DNA of 64,000 bases. It comes from Symbiodinium kawagutii. Lineage: Eukaryota > Sar > Dinophyceae > Suessiales > Symbiodiniaceae. Each line of letters opens with the position of its first letter. The stretch's first letter is position 1. Positions 59,201-64,000 of the stretch are shown here, in pieces. The notes under the pieces were generated by a model, which did no database searches, was not told where the DNA came from, and was given only the letters and a program-made list of their open reading frames with translations. A program made the translations under genes and the position numbers. The stretch spans positions 20,413 through 84,412 of the forward strand of contig VSDK01013692.1 of NCBI GenBank assembly GCA_009767595.1. Direction: 5' to 3'.

Positions 59201-62200
59201 TTTCTTCGTGCTTCTTATCTGGCCACAGAGTATGCAATAATTTGCACAAATAGTGCAACCAAACGCAAAACGCAAAAACCGTTTCCGTGGTGACAACCAC
59301 CATTCGTGGATGGGGATACACTCCTACCAGACCAATATGACACTTGTCAGTATCATGTCCTTTTGCTGGATCACCCGGCTGGCTATACCCATGAGCCATC
59401 TCCATTGTTTTCCTCCTATTGTCATCCCCATCGATCAGCGTAACTATCGCTAACTATTACAGTAGTGATCCTTAACCAGCTAGTGCATCACTATGTCAAT
59501 CACCAAGTCCGTCACTAAGTCCATCACCAAGTCCATCCCTAAGTCCATCACTAAGTCCTTCTAGTCCCCCATGGTTTTCCCTATGTGGTCCCCAGCAACA
59601 AATCACCCAGCAGCATCCCCTGGTGGCCCTGGGTGTCCCAAACCATCTGCGCTTGAGCAGAGTCTCGGGCCTCGTAGGCGGCATTGGCCTAGCCGCTGGG
59701 GATGCGGGCAGATGCGGCTGATGGTTAAGGATGGCCGATGATGGCTAATGGTGGCTAATGATGATTGATAGTGATTCATAGTAGGGGATAATAAGCGAAT
59801 GGTGGTTAATGATGATGGTTAATGATGATGGTTAATGATGGTTAATGATGGTTAATGATGGTTAATGATGGTTAATAATGGTTAATGATGGTTAATGATG
59901 GTTAATGATGGTTAATGATGGTTAATGATGGTTAATGATGGTTAATGATGGTTGGATGGTTGATGATGGATATATATATATATATATATAATGATGCTTG
60001 ATGATAGTTGATGATGGTTAATAGTGGTTTATTTTGGCTGATGGTTTATGATGATTTCTGATGGTTGATGGATCTTGATTAGTGCTGATGGTGCTTTATG
60101 ATGCTTGATCGATGCGTGATGATGCGTGATGATGCTTGATGATGTTTGATCGATGCTTGATGATGCGTGATGATGTTTGATCGATTGCTTGATGATGCGT
60201 GATGATGCTTGATGATGTTTGATCGATGCTTGATGATGCGTGATGATGTTTGATCGATTGCTTGATGATGCGTGATGATGTTTGATCGATTGCTTGATGA
60301 TGCTTGATTAATGTACGATGATCATGATTAAACGGATCAGAAGCATTAGTTTGTCGCACATTACCATAAGAAGCAATCACAATCATCAATACGTACTCAA
60401 TCGTACTCACAATTGTTCAATTGTTATCAATAGGGGACAATACATGGACGTACGCCAACCACATGGAGTCAATGGAAACATTCACCTGCATAACAAGATT
60501 CTCCATCGCTGGGTGAAGAATAGTGATGACACGAACGGTGCATTCACAACGAACAAAGCCATGGGTTTCGATTCCATCATGGGGCCACAGCGAACAAAAG
60601 TCATGATGAAGTGGAGATCGCAAAGAAAATATGAGAGATCCATGTCAAAACCACTGGTTTCCCATGAATAGCTGGTGATGAATCCCATCAAAAATAGAGG
60701 TCCAATACGATCTAACGGTGTGAGAGAAAAGCTGGAAGTCTTATGAAGCAGGCAAGGAAATCGTCAAAGGCTGTCCACATGGACCCACGAAAATTGCGAG
60801 TTGAGTCAAGGATTTCTATTCTGATTTGGGATTATTCAAAAAGTCTACCTAACATTTCGTGTGGTGTTGGATCGGCCCATCACTTTGACAAGAACATACT
60901 TTTTGACGCAACAAGGCGATTCTCGAAATCCAAACCGGTTCCCTCCCCAGACGAAAAGCCTGCTCGATGATGTTTGCCATCTCTTTCTTCTTCTGTTGCC
61001 TGGGCGCTGCCAGCTCTCCCAATAGCTCAGTCCAAGAGATGAGAGCGCAAGTTGTTCCTTTCATTTCGGCTGAGTATCCATTTGCCACATGGTTAAAACA
61101 CCGTCTTAGTTGGCCGTTACCCTTCCAGAAAGCACGTGTTGACGAACACTGATTGTTGGGTCATTTTGCCAATTAAGTTTGCATTTTTTAATAATGGTCC
61201 ATGCTGGCGAACAGTGGTGGTTTGGTGGCTACAATAGTGCTGGTTAATGATTGTTAGCATTGCTTATTTGATGGTTGGTTGGTGCTTAATGCCAATTTTG
61301 ATGGTTACTAGTGACCAGTGGTGGTTAAGAAGTGTCAAGTGGATTGCGTTCACGTAGACACAGGGCTGCGCATAATAACGCGACGCGCTCTCGGTTCCCA
61401 AGCAACTCGTTTTCCAATTTGCGGTAAATGTCATCGAAAACCTGGGCGAGCGTAGGGAATGACCCATGAAGTACCATGGTTTCAACCTTACCCCCACCTT
61501 TTGCTGACAAGCACTAGGTTGACCGTAAACCTCCTTGAACCGTTTAGTTCAATGGCGACCCTTATGTGAGTGCTATGCCGTTTTGGACTATGTTTGGTTC
61601 CCCGCAAAATTGCTAGCGCGCAGCAGCAAGATCACCCTTTTTGGTCAACCATATACATGTATTTCTCAACACAGGCTCGTTCTATTTCTTCTTTATATAC
61701 ACACATGGAGCCTGAGTGATCACTTTGGAAGGTGCTATGCATAGAGTGAGGGGCAAATCATTCAAAACAAGGGTCACCTAGGTTCCGGGTATACAAAAAT
61801 GCATGTATTGTATATACATATGCATATATACACATGCATATATATATATATGTATATATATGTATATTCTATACACATAGACGTATGTACATATACACAT
61901 GCATGCGATGCTTTTCCAAACCTCCATATCATGCATGCAAATTAACCGCTGGATGATGCTTCGGCCAAGGCCCCAGGCCACGCGTTCTCGCCGCAAGGTG
62001 TCGATCCTGGAGAGCCGTGGATTGCGAAGGATCAACGACTGGGTGACATTGCTTGGGATGATATGGCTATGGGTCAAGCAGTTAACCAACCAACCAATGG
62101 TGAACTAGCTGGTTAATGGTCAATCATAGGGGATGAGAACTAACAACTATGTGGGATATATACCAACTATAAATGGCTATGGGTCAAGCAGTTAACCAAC

Positions 62201-63291
62201 CAATTTCATGGGGAATAATCACCAACCAATGATAAGGAAAACAATGGTAAATGAAACGGGAACCAGGGGTACGAGGTTTTGACCCACAGCCATATGATGC
62301 TTGATCTAATGCTTCATATGATGCTTGACAGAATGCTTGGTATAATGATTGACATGATGCTTGATAGTAGTTGATAATAGTTGATAATAGTTGACAATGG
62401 TTGATTATTGGCCAATGATGGCTAATAGTTGACAAATTGAAAGACCGATCTTAGTTAAACATTATATATATATATATATCATAATAATGGTTTCATATTC
62501 AATTACTCAATGATTTTACACCCTCTTATAGTTCGTTGTAGTTCTACAATGATTGCTCATAGGATCACAAACCAGGAATGAGACAACATTAACATGTGTG
62601 GGTGAACAGCCCATGTTCAGCTGCGCATCAATGGGAGGTTCAGCTCTTGATACAACTTGTATTTGACCGGGTCTATTGGTATGGATCTCCCATTATTTGT
62701 CATCATAGGTCAATTGAAACGGGTGATATTTCATATCCGTGCGAAATTAACAAGATCGTGTCCTGATCATTATTGTTTGAGAAGCGTCTCGTAGATGCTG
62801 ATGAAGATCAACTACAAAGTGCCCCCAGGATCGTGGTTCATATGGTCTCACTTTATGGTTTGAGCTTCCAATGATCCAGGCGGCAAGTTGAACTGTTGAA
62901 AATCATCCTCCCGCAACAGGACATTGATTTCTCATTCTTGTAGCGTGCCTGAACTTGCAACTTTATCGTGGACTGACTTCGAGTTGGTGAACTGGGCTTC
63001 AGGAAAGTTGCTGTGGATCCCATGGATTGTATCGCTACTTTCCTCTGAAAGACCATTTCTGGGATTGTGATCATCTCCAATAAGCCAGGTACAGTTCTCT
63101 TTCTGCTTCTCAAACAAGGCCAGGAAAACTGGCGAGTCCAACCACAACACTCGACCTTAGATCGGGCACTATCACCCACTACCACTGAACAAGATGACTG
63201 CCAGCAACAACCCCTGTGCCAGAACTCGGGGGCCCCACTGCTCACGCAAGTTTCGGTTGGCTGCAATCGCTTCATTGAACTTCTGCAAGCC
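31415..63291 (-). CDS. ODA1: Outer dynein arm docking complex coiled-coil protein, DC2/ODA1 (CCDC63/CCDC114) family; 5' partial, many exons
   Basis: This family forms the coiled-coil docking complex that anchors outer dynein arms on axonemal doublet microtubules. Joining exons in phase gives segments collinear with the family: KFNEAIAANRNLREQ, IDTLRRER, VFDDIYRKLENE, QQKKKEMANIIEQ, ANAAYEARDSAQAQM, ASLKQQADKEHAEFEK, EWRELGRLIENDKR, MKEFMRTK, then VASYEEAFARIQ, AATGICDIDQLVQNF, DTNFSLFKYNNEL, KILETLEEKW, CIESIFRRLGC, GISEANMMVYLAIIEQRTNE, and an acidic tail DYSDDEDDDDEDDQ. Exons in coordinate order, descending: 63239-63291, 61982-62006, 61407-61441, 60960-60999, 59644-59688, 59019-59066, 58079-58118, 56583-56608, 55154-55196, a poorly resolved exon near 54.0 kb, 53279-53314, 51898-51954, 51698-51786, 39542-39634, 37257-37314, 36021-36070, 34427-34499, 32650-32710, 31415-31458. 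The N-terminus lies beyond position 64000 and the last exon after the acidic tail was not found. Family assignment rests on remembered conserved motifs, not on a search; the collinear order makes it strong. A PP2C gene lies inside one intron. Confidence 0.88.
32650..32710 (-). CDS. ODA1: docking-complex exon s (TSLQIKLPSTVE)
   Basis: Acceptor CGCAG|G and GC donor (GAG|GCGCTC), phase 0 into the acidic exon. Family members have a Pro-Ser-Thr segment immediately before the acidic tail. Confidence 0.75.
32905..33013. mobile_element. foldback MITE, family A
   Basis: GGGGGTTTCTCAAAATAGGG at the left and CCCCTGTTTTTAAGAAACCACC at the right, in a docking-complex intron. Confidence 0.85.
33541..33759 (-). 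other. open reading frame of 72 codons, unknown
   Basis: ATG-to-stop frame with mixed composition (contains KVQRLVGREFHNKLYKH). It lies inside a docking-complex intron in AT-rich DNA. No family recognised and no splice evidence; it may be chance. Confidence 0.2.
33842..33910 (-). CDS. unassigned exon (GIWTCCPLDAVLSLKAFWLE)
   Basis: Acceptor TACAG|GGC and GT donor (GAG|GTTGAG), 23 codons, phase 0 like the docking-complex exon before it (34427-34499). It may be a lineage-specific insertion in that protein. Confidence 0.5.
34033..34146. mobile_element. foldback MITE, family B
   Basis: GGCTATGGGTCAAAACCCCG at the left and ATTGACCCATAGCC at the right. The family core CCTGGTTCCCCTATCATT is present. 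Confidence 0.88.
34427..34499 (-). CDS. ODA1: docking-complex exon r (YLAIIEQRTNELLKMY)
   Basis: Acceptor TTGGAG|G and GT donor (ACT|GTGCGC). IIEQRTNE is a hallmark near the C-terminus of the family. Confidence 0.9.
34860..34975. mobile_element. foldback MITE, family B, opposite orientation
   Basis: GGCTATGGGTCAAGCAG at the left and TTTTGACCCACAGCC at the right. Confidence 0.87.
35160..36340. repeat. CCATTAACCA tract and TGGTTAATGG tract bracketing docking-complex exon q
   Basis: From 35160 to 35970 the + strand is rich in AACCATTAACCACC; from 36100 to 36340 it switches to GGTTAATAGTTGG. The exon at 36021-36070 sits at the switch point. Confidence 0.85.
36021..36070 (-). CDS. ODA1: docking-complex exon q (GSGISEANMMV)
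   Basis: Acceptor CGCAG|GAC and donor GT|GTCGGG, phase 2. Joined to the next exon it reads NMMVYLAIIEQRTNE, a strongly conserved family string. Confidence 0.85.
36557..36650. mobile_element. foldback MITE, family D
   Basis: TTGGTGGTTGGACCACC at the left and TTTGAAACCACCAACC at the right. The core has AAAGTATTAGTCAACCAACC. Confidence 0.8.
36856..36951 (+). other. + strand exon-like frame (MAVKDDGFHQIFYKAPAIAM)
   Basis: A protein-like + strand frame ends at AGG|GTAACC, a canonical donor. No other + strand exon supports a gene here, and it lies in an intron of the minus-strand docking-complex gene. Confidence 0.25.
37257..37314 (-). CDS. ODA1: docking-complex exon p (CIESIFRRLGCTAEERRA)
   Basis: Acceptor CCAG|G. 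The motif .I.SIF..LGC occurs in the family just before the GVTE.NMM segment. The end is set by a possible GC donor and is uncertain. Confidence 0.7.
37370..38870. other. intron DNA rich in TTGATAATGATT variants
   Basis: About 1.5 kb of low-complexity GATTGATAATGG-type sequence with one AT tract. No exon seen. Confidence 0.7.
38766..38821. repeat. short tandem repeat (TCCATCCGGG)n
   Basis: Three perfect decamers of GGTCCATCCG type. Confidence 0.9.
39542..39634 (-). CDS. ODA1: docking-complex exon o (AKILETLEEKWNDIDRKAIT...)
   Basis: Coiled-coil exon whose KILETLEEKW...KAITYE pattern matches the family segment that follows NFSLF.Y.NEL. Acceptor GGAG|GCG and probable GC donor (TGG|GCGACG). Upstream of the acceptor the frame stays open into a Pro-rich stretch, so the true start may lie further up, to about 39720. 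Confidence 0.72.
40844..40915 (-). CDS. unassigned exon (ATAVAHVDRTLTPQEMQLTQ)
   Basis: Acceptor GAGAG|GCA and probable GA donor after AAG G. Protein-like composition, no family recognised. Confidence 0.45.
41075..41190 (-). CDS. unassigned exon island (RQRWRLVEWSSKGGDRTMRM...)
   Basis: Acceptor CTAAG|GT. The open frame gives RPLPGGTGRQRWRLVEWSS and continues to GEGGEAPSTS. It lies just downstream of the PP2C stop. A + strand frame is also open, so strand is favoured by context only. Confidence 0.4.
41264..41367. mobile_element. foldback MITE, family D
   Basis: TGGTTGGTGGTTGAAGC at the left and GTTTGAAACCACCAGCC at the right. Confidence 0.82.
41892..41993 (-). CDS. PP2C exon 9, C-terminus and stop
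   Basis: Acceptor CCCAG|GTC. Encodes ADALAREARQRGSSDDVAVL, then APWQPGV and TGA at 41894-41892. RGS.D..V is the last PP2C motif. Confidence 0.92.
   Translation of the reverse strand, partial: VSSGFTADALAREARQRGSSDDVAVLAPWQPGV
41892..48994 (-). CDS. PP2C-family Ser/Thr protein phosphatase, nine exons, nested in a docking-complex intron
   Basis: PPM/PP2C enzymes hydrolyse phospho-Ser/Thr using a di-metal centre. Exons: 48884-48994, 48517-48565, 47860-47998 (runs into the gap), 47152-47280, 46718-46813, 45388-45435, 44808-44846, 43584-43634, 41892-41993. The order of motifs is that of the family: ASKGHHRRLRRPQDRVAL, LLLGVFDGHRG, GGSTAVLVA, CGDSRAVAL with SRDHT, MGRVGGVLPMTRGLGNFDLE, FVVVASDGLWD joined to VITDAECCALA, and ALAREARQRGSSDDVAVL followed by TGA. 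The start ATG at 48994 opens a short Pro/Ser/Thr tail (MDFRTPRGAAPRS). No signal peptide or membrane segment is visible. Some metal-site positions differ from the textbook form: QD in place of ED, LGN in place of LGD, DD in place of DN. Donors are GA, GC and GT; all acceptors are AG|G. The product would be about 230-280 residues depending on what the gap hides. Confidence 0.9.
41998..42500. repeat. degenerate TGGTTAATGATGG array
   Basis: Near-continuous variants of GATGGTTAATGATGGTGAAT at the acceptor end of the last PP2C intron (read as CCATCATTAACCA on the gene strand). Confidence 0.85.
42860..43510. repeat. minisatellite of AACAGCTATTC-type units with a 78-bp higher-order repeat
   Basis: Variants of CTATTCAACA(T/G) and CTATTCAGCAG alternate. 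From about 43217 a 78-bp block beginning CAGCTATAGTTAA recurs about three and a half times. It lies in the last PP2C intron. Confidence 0.93.
43584..43634 (-). CDS. PP2C exon 8 (VITDAECCALAAGQLSN)
   Basis: Acceptor CCCAG|GTG and GA donor (AAT|GAAGCG), phase 0. It lies immediately beside the 78-bp minisatellite, which fills the following intron. Confidence 0.85.
44225..44276. repeat. (AAC)n microsatellite
   Basis: About seventeen perfect AAC units between PP2C exons 7 and 8. Confidence 0.97.
44574..44697. mobile_element. foldback MITE, family C
   Basis: CCCTCTGGTAAACAAACC at the left and ATTGCCAGGTTAGGGACTAC at the right, in a PP2C intron. Confidence 0.85.
44808..44846 (-). CDS. PP2C exon 7 (VNFVVVASDGLWD)
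   Basis: Acceptor GTCAG|GTG and GC donor (GAT|GCCCCT). Carries the DG metal-site motif. Splicing at this GC joins LWD directly to VITDAECCALA, as the family requires. Confidence 0.92.
45388..45435 (-). CDS. PP2C exon 6 (AAGFACIPESTSVPLQ)
   Basis: Acceptor ACAG|GCT and GA donor (CAG|GAGGCC). It occupies the expected position of the PE.....L segment between LG.F and FVVVASDG. Confidence 0.68.
46718..46813 (-). CDS. PP2C exon 5 (MGRVGGVLPMTRGLGNFDLE)
   Basis: Acceptor ACCAG|GTG and GC donor (GAG|GCGCGC), phase 0 on both sides. RV.G.L...R.LG.F is the PP2C motif. The usual Asp of LGD is Asn here. Confidence 0.9.
47152..47280 (-). CDS. PP2C exon 4 (GGSTAVLVA ... GDSRAVAL ... LSRDHT)
   Basis: Acceptor GAAG|GGC (an alternative AG|G lies 7 nt upstream) and GT donor (CAA|GTGCCC). 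Contains the family GSTA and GDSR motifs. Confidence 0.88.
47586..47691. mobile_element. foldback MITE, family B, right end decayed
   Basis: GGCTGTGGGTCAAAACCC at the left and ATATTGACCCAGC at the right, next to the assembly gap in PP2C. Confidence 0.8.
47727..47859. other. assembly gap, 133 N, inside the PP2C gene
   Basis: A run of N immediately after the PP2C exon 3 coding sequence. A foldback element lies on the other side. Confidence 1.
47860..47998 (-). CDS. PP2C exon 3 with the DGH metal-binding motif, truncated by an assembly gap
   Basis: Acceptor CCTAG|GG. Encodes RRPQDRVALSSQ then LLLGVFDGHRGHEVAAL. The frame runs into the run of N at 47859, so the 3' limit and possibly one more exon are hidden. 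The + strand frame here is only a GC-rich shadow. Confidence 0.88.
48517..48565 (-). CDS. PP2C exon 2 (EKWLLALGAGRIGASKG)
   Basis: Acceptor GGGAG|GAG and GC donor after AAG G. It supplies the G.S.KG.R segment that opens the PP2C fold. Confidence 0.75.
48884..48994 (-). CDS. PP2C exon 1, start codon and N-terminal tail
   Basis: ATG at 48994-48992 begins MDFRTPRGAAPRSLLATPG; the exon ends LWLQRCE with a GA donor (GAG|GAGATC), phase 0. The frame is open further upstream, so an earlier start cannot be excluded. Confidence 0.7.
49991..50097. mobile_element. foldback MITE, family A, diverged
   Basis: GGTGGTTTCTCAAAA at the left and GAGAAGCCACC at the right, with the family core GATGATTTGAGGGGTACC. 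Confidence 0.75.
50250..50410 (-). CDS. unassigned exon island (AIVLAGRVTPSRGEPHRYIT...)
   Basis: GC-rich, with an open minus-strand frame containing GQSSRKEDTEKATLNTFGGD. It lies between docking-complex exon m and the PP2C start and could belong to either transcript. Splice sites were not fixed. Confidence 0.4.
51698..51786 (-). CDS. ODA1: docking-complex exon m (DTNFSLFKYNNELSAEIEKL...)
   Basis: Acceptor CCCAG|GAC and donor GA|GTGCCC. NFSLF.Y.NEL..EIE is diagnostic for the DC2/CCDC63 family and the rest is a coiled coil. The next recognised family exon is about 12 kb downstream, at 39.6 kb. Confidence 0.92.
51898..51954 (-). CDS. ODA1: docking-complex exon l (AATGICDIDQLVQNFIDAE)
   Basis: Acceptor CTGCAG|GCA and GT donor (GAG|GTGCAT), phase 0. 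It is followed by an unusually short 111-bp intron. Confidence 0.92.
53279..53314 (-). CDS. ODA1: docking-complex exon k (VASYEEAFARIQ)
   Basis: Acceptor CCACAG|GTC and a GC donor (CAG|GCGTGC), phase 0. It joins to AATGICDIDQLVQNF, the best conserved block of the family. Confidence 0.9.
53990..54215 (-). CDS. docking-complex candidate coiled-coil exon(s), boundaries unresolved
   Basis: Two minus-strand frames carry coding-like charged helices here. One reads EIKRTPGGLELALKEQAIR and the other EKKKQGEVAMKLLQREK followed by KIEKDQAQMQQ. The frame change falls where no intron of normal size fits, so either the exon limits are misjudged or the copy is damaged. KDQAQMQQ fits just before VASYEEAFARIQ of the next exon. 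Confidence 0.5.
55154..55196 (-). CDS. ODA1: docking-complex exon i (EGKEDDKHKKKITK)
   Basis: Acceptor CTAAG|GT and donor AA|GTGGTT. Lys-rich as expected between the MKEFMR and YEEAF segments. At least one exon before it is not resolved; a candidate island lies at 55680-55760. Confidence 0.65.
55296..55391. mobile_element. foldback MITE, family D
   Basis: GGTTGGTGGTTTCAACTCC at the left and TGTAAAGCCACCAACTGG at the right. Another copy lies at about 7600-7690. Confidence 0.8.
55531..55632. mobile_element. foldback MITE, family A
   Basis: GGTGTTTCTCAATTC at the left and AAGAAACCACC at the right. One of three copies within 850 bp. Confidence 0.82.
55810..55910. mobile_element. foldback MITE, family A, best-preserved copy
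   Basis: The ends GGTGGTTTCTCAAAATAGGG and CCCTATTTTGAGAAACC are almost perfectly complementary, with an internal TAATAAACCAACCATT. Confidence 0.9.
56264..56368. mobile_element. foldback MITE, family A
   Basis: GGGTGTTTCTCAAAATGGGG at the left and CTTCAGAAACCACC at the right. Confidence 0.82.
56583..56608 (-). CDS. ODA1: docking-complex exon h (MKEFMRTK), 26 nt micro-exon
   Basis: Acceptor CCGAG|GC and GC donor (AAG|GCGGGG). MKEFMR follows LIEND in this family. The short length means support comes mostly from phase and motif order. Confidence 0.78.
56650..58060. other. docking-complex intron, no exon seen
   Basis: Includes a 163-codon + strand frame at 56712-57203 that looks like chance in composition, and AACCAATCAACC low-complexity DNA from 57360 to 58030. 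Confidence 0.55.
58079..58118 (-). CDS. ODA1: docking-complex exon g (EWRELGRLIENDK)
   Basis: Acceptor TTCAG|GAG and a GC donor after one base of the next codon. That base plus GC of exon h makes Arg, giving LIENDKRMKEFMR across the junction. Confidence 0.87.
59019..59066 (-). CDS. ODA1: docking-complex exon f (ASLKQQADKEHAEFEK)
   Basis: Acceptor ACAAG|GCC and a GA donor (AAG|GACCGC). It joins in frame to EWRELGRLIEND in the next exon. Confidence 0.87.
59644..59688 (-). CDS. ODA1: docking-complex exon e (ANAAYEARDSAQAQM)
   Basis: Acceptor CTAG|GCC and GT donor (ATG|GTTTGG), phase 0 on both sides. It continues IIEQ into ANAAYEARD. Confidence 0.88.
59806..59965. repeat. perfect decamer array (GATGGTTAAT)n
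   Basis: About fourteen decamers with one GATGGTTAATAATGG variant. This is the purest copy of the TGGTTAATGATGG motif that occurs degenerately in most introns of the window. Confidence 0.95.
60100..60310. repeat. tandem array of TTGATGATGCGTGATGATG-type units
   Basis: Units of GATGCTTGATGATGCGTGATGATGTTTGATC recur with the variants GATCGATG and GATCGATTG. It adjoins the decamer array. Confidence 0.9.
60960..60999 (-). CDS. ODA1: docking-complex exon d (QQKKKEMANIIEQ)
   Basis: Acceptor CCCAG|G and a GC donor (CAG|GCTTTT), phase 0. KKKEMANII is a hallmark stretch of the DC2 family. Confidence 0.88.
61407..61441 (-). CDS. ODA1: docking-complex exon c (VFDDIYRKLEN)
   Basis: Acceptor CCCAG|GTTTTC and donor GA|GTTGCT, phase 2. 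The joined product reads KLENEQQKKKEMANII. Confidence 0.85.
61982..62006 (-). CDS. ODA1: docking-complex exon b (IDTLRRER), 25 nt micro-exon
   Basis: Acceptor CTCCAG|G and GT donor (CGC|GTGG). Only 25 nt long. It is supported by the phase fit on both sides and by the continuous family motif IDTLRRERVFDDIY across the junction. Confidence 0.85.
62175..62291. mobile_element. foldback MITE, family B
   Basis: GGCTATGGGTCAAGCAG at the left and TTTTGACCCACAGCC at the right. A second partial copy starts at 62063. Further partial copies lie at 9712-9805, 19985-20090 and 35694-35790. Confidence 0.87.
63239..63291 (-). CDS. ODA1: docking-complex exon a (KFNEAIAANRNLRE)
   Basis: Acceptor GCCAG|GGC and a GT donor after CA. 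Phase 2 joins exactly to the next exon, giving NRNLREQIDTLRRER, the conserved family stretch. Confidence 0.85.
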
Positions 63292-64000
63292 CTGGCGCCA
63301 AAGTGCCCTGGGTTCACCGTCACGGTGAGGACCGGTAGATCATTCCATGTCACACTGCACCATATGGGTGGGGTATCCTTTTTCGACGGTTGGATCCAGA
63401 AAGTGTAGCGATGACTTTACCACCGGGGGGGGCCATGGCCACCGGCTTTCTACAGGGGAACTGACCTTTTCCAACAATGAGGGAAGCTGACCTCTCGCAA
63501 TGGGCTGCATCTCCTTTTCCCATCCGGAAACGGGACATTATCAAATGATCAACTGTCTGTTGATAAGAATGCCCATAAACCAATATAAACTAGTATATAA
63601 TACGGATACAAGGTAACAATCAACTGTATCTATGGTGTTAAAGAATCAATACCAGTCAATAATCAATAGTATACGCTATAAACCATGAATACCAATTCTT
63701 CATCAACTATAATATATTATGATCAAAATGAGCACATCGATACTGATTGACCAGCTGATCAATTGTTTCACTTGCTTTATGAGTTGTGTCGCGTCGCAGC
63801 ATTTCTGGTGGTGATGGGTGACTTTGTGGAAGATGAAGGATAATAATGCTTAGCGGTGGAAAAATGATTGTGAAAGACTGTGAGTGATTGTGCATGATCA
63901 TTGAAAATGGTTGATAATGGCTCACAATGCTTATAATCACCACTATTCAACATCTGATTAAATACTAGTCATAATAATTAAACACTAGTAACTGATGACA

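Overview
This window is nuclear DNA of a flagellated protist, most likely a dinoflagellate; a Symbiodiniaceae/Suessiales-type genome is my inference. The evidence is as follows. Coding sequence comes in very small exons (25-140 nt) scattered through kilobase introns. Every splice acceptor I could place reads AG|G. Donors are a mixture of GT, GC and GA, which is the known dinoflagellate splice signature. All genes recognised lie on the same (minus) strand, and a TTTAGGG-type telomere-like tract is present. Most long open frames are not genes, so I assembled the genes by joining exon fragments in phase on the minus strand.

Layout, following minus-strand transcription from high to low coordinates: (1) About 63.3 to 31.4 kb holds an outer-dynein-arm docking-complex coiled-coil protein (DC2/ODA1, CCDC63/CCDC114 family). 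Its N-terminus lies beyond the window edge and its last exons were not found. (2) A complete-looking PP2C-type protein phosphatase gene (49.0-41.9 kb) sits on the same strand inside the roughly 12 kb intron of the docking-complex gene. (3) From 23.6 to 15.3 kb there is a beta-hydroxyacid dehydrogenase gene (GLYR1-type glyoxylate/succinic semialdehyde reductase). Its start codon and whole NAD-binding domain are readable, but the C-terminal catalytic domain was not found. (4) From about 14.6 to 2.3 kb there is a long series of charged, heptad-like exons of an unidentified coiled-coil protein. It may be a separate gene or a continuation of gene 3. Several further exon-like islands (29.0, 28.4, 33.9, 40.9, 41.1, 50.3 kb) are on the same strand but not assigned.

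The non-coding DNA is dominated by small foldback (MITE-like) elements of about 100-120 bp in at least five families. It also holds degenerate TGGTTAATGATGG / CCATCATTAACCA simple sequence, a 307-bp tandem duplication, a 78-bp higher-order minisatellite, and several pure microsatellites. Three assembly gaps (15882-16064, 30166-30623, 47727-47859) are present; the first lies inside a triplet repeat and the third cuts the PP2C gene. A recurring feature is that introns start with TGGTTAATGG-type and end with CCATTAACCA-type sequence, so their ends are complementary.

Functionally, the docking-complex protein points to motile axonemes, the dehydrogenase to aldehyde/glyoxylate metabolism, and the PP2C to phospho-signalling. 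Nothing in the sequence ties the three into one pathway.
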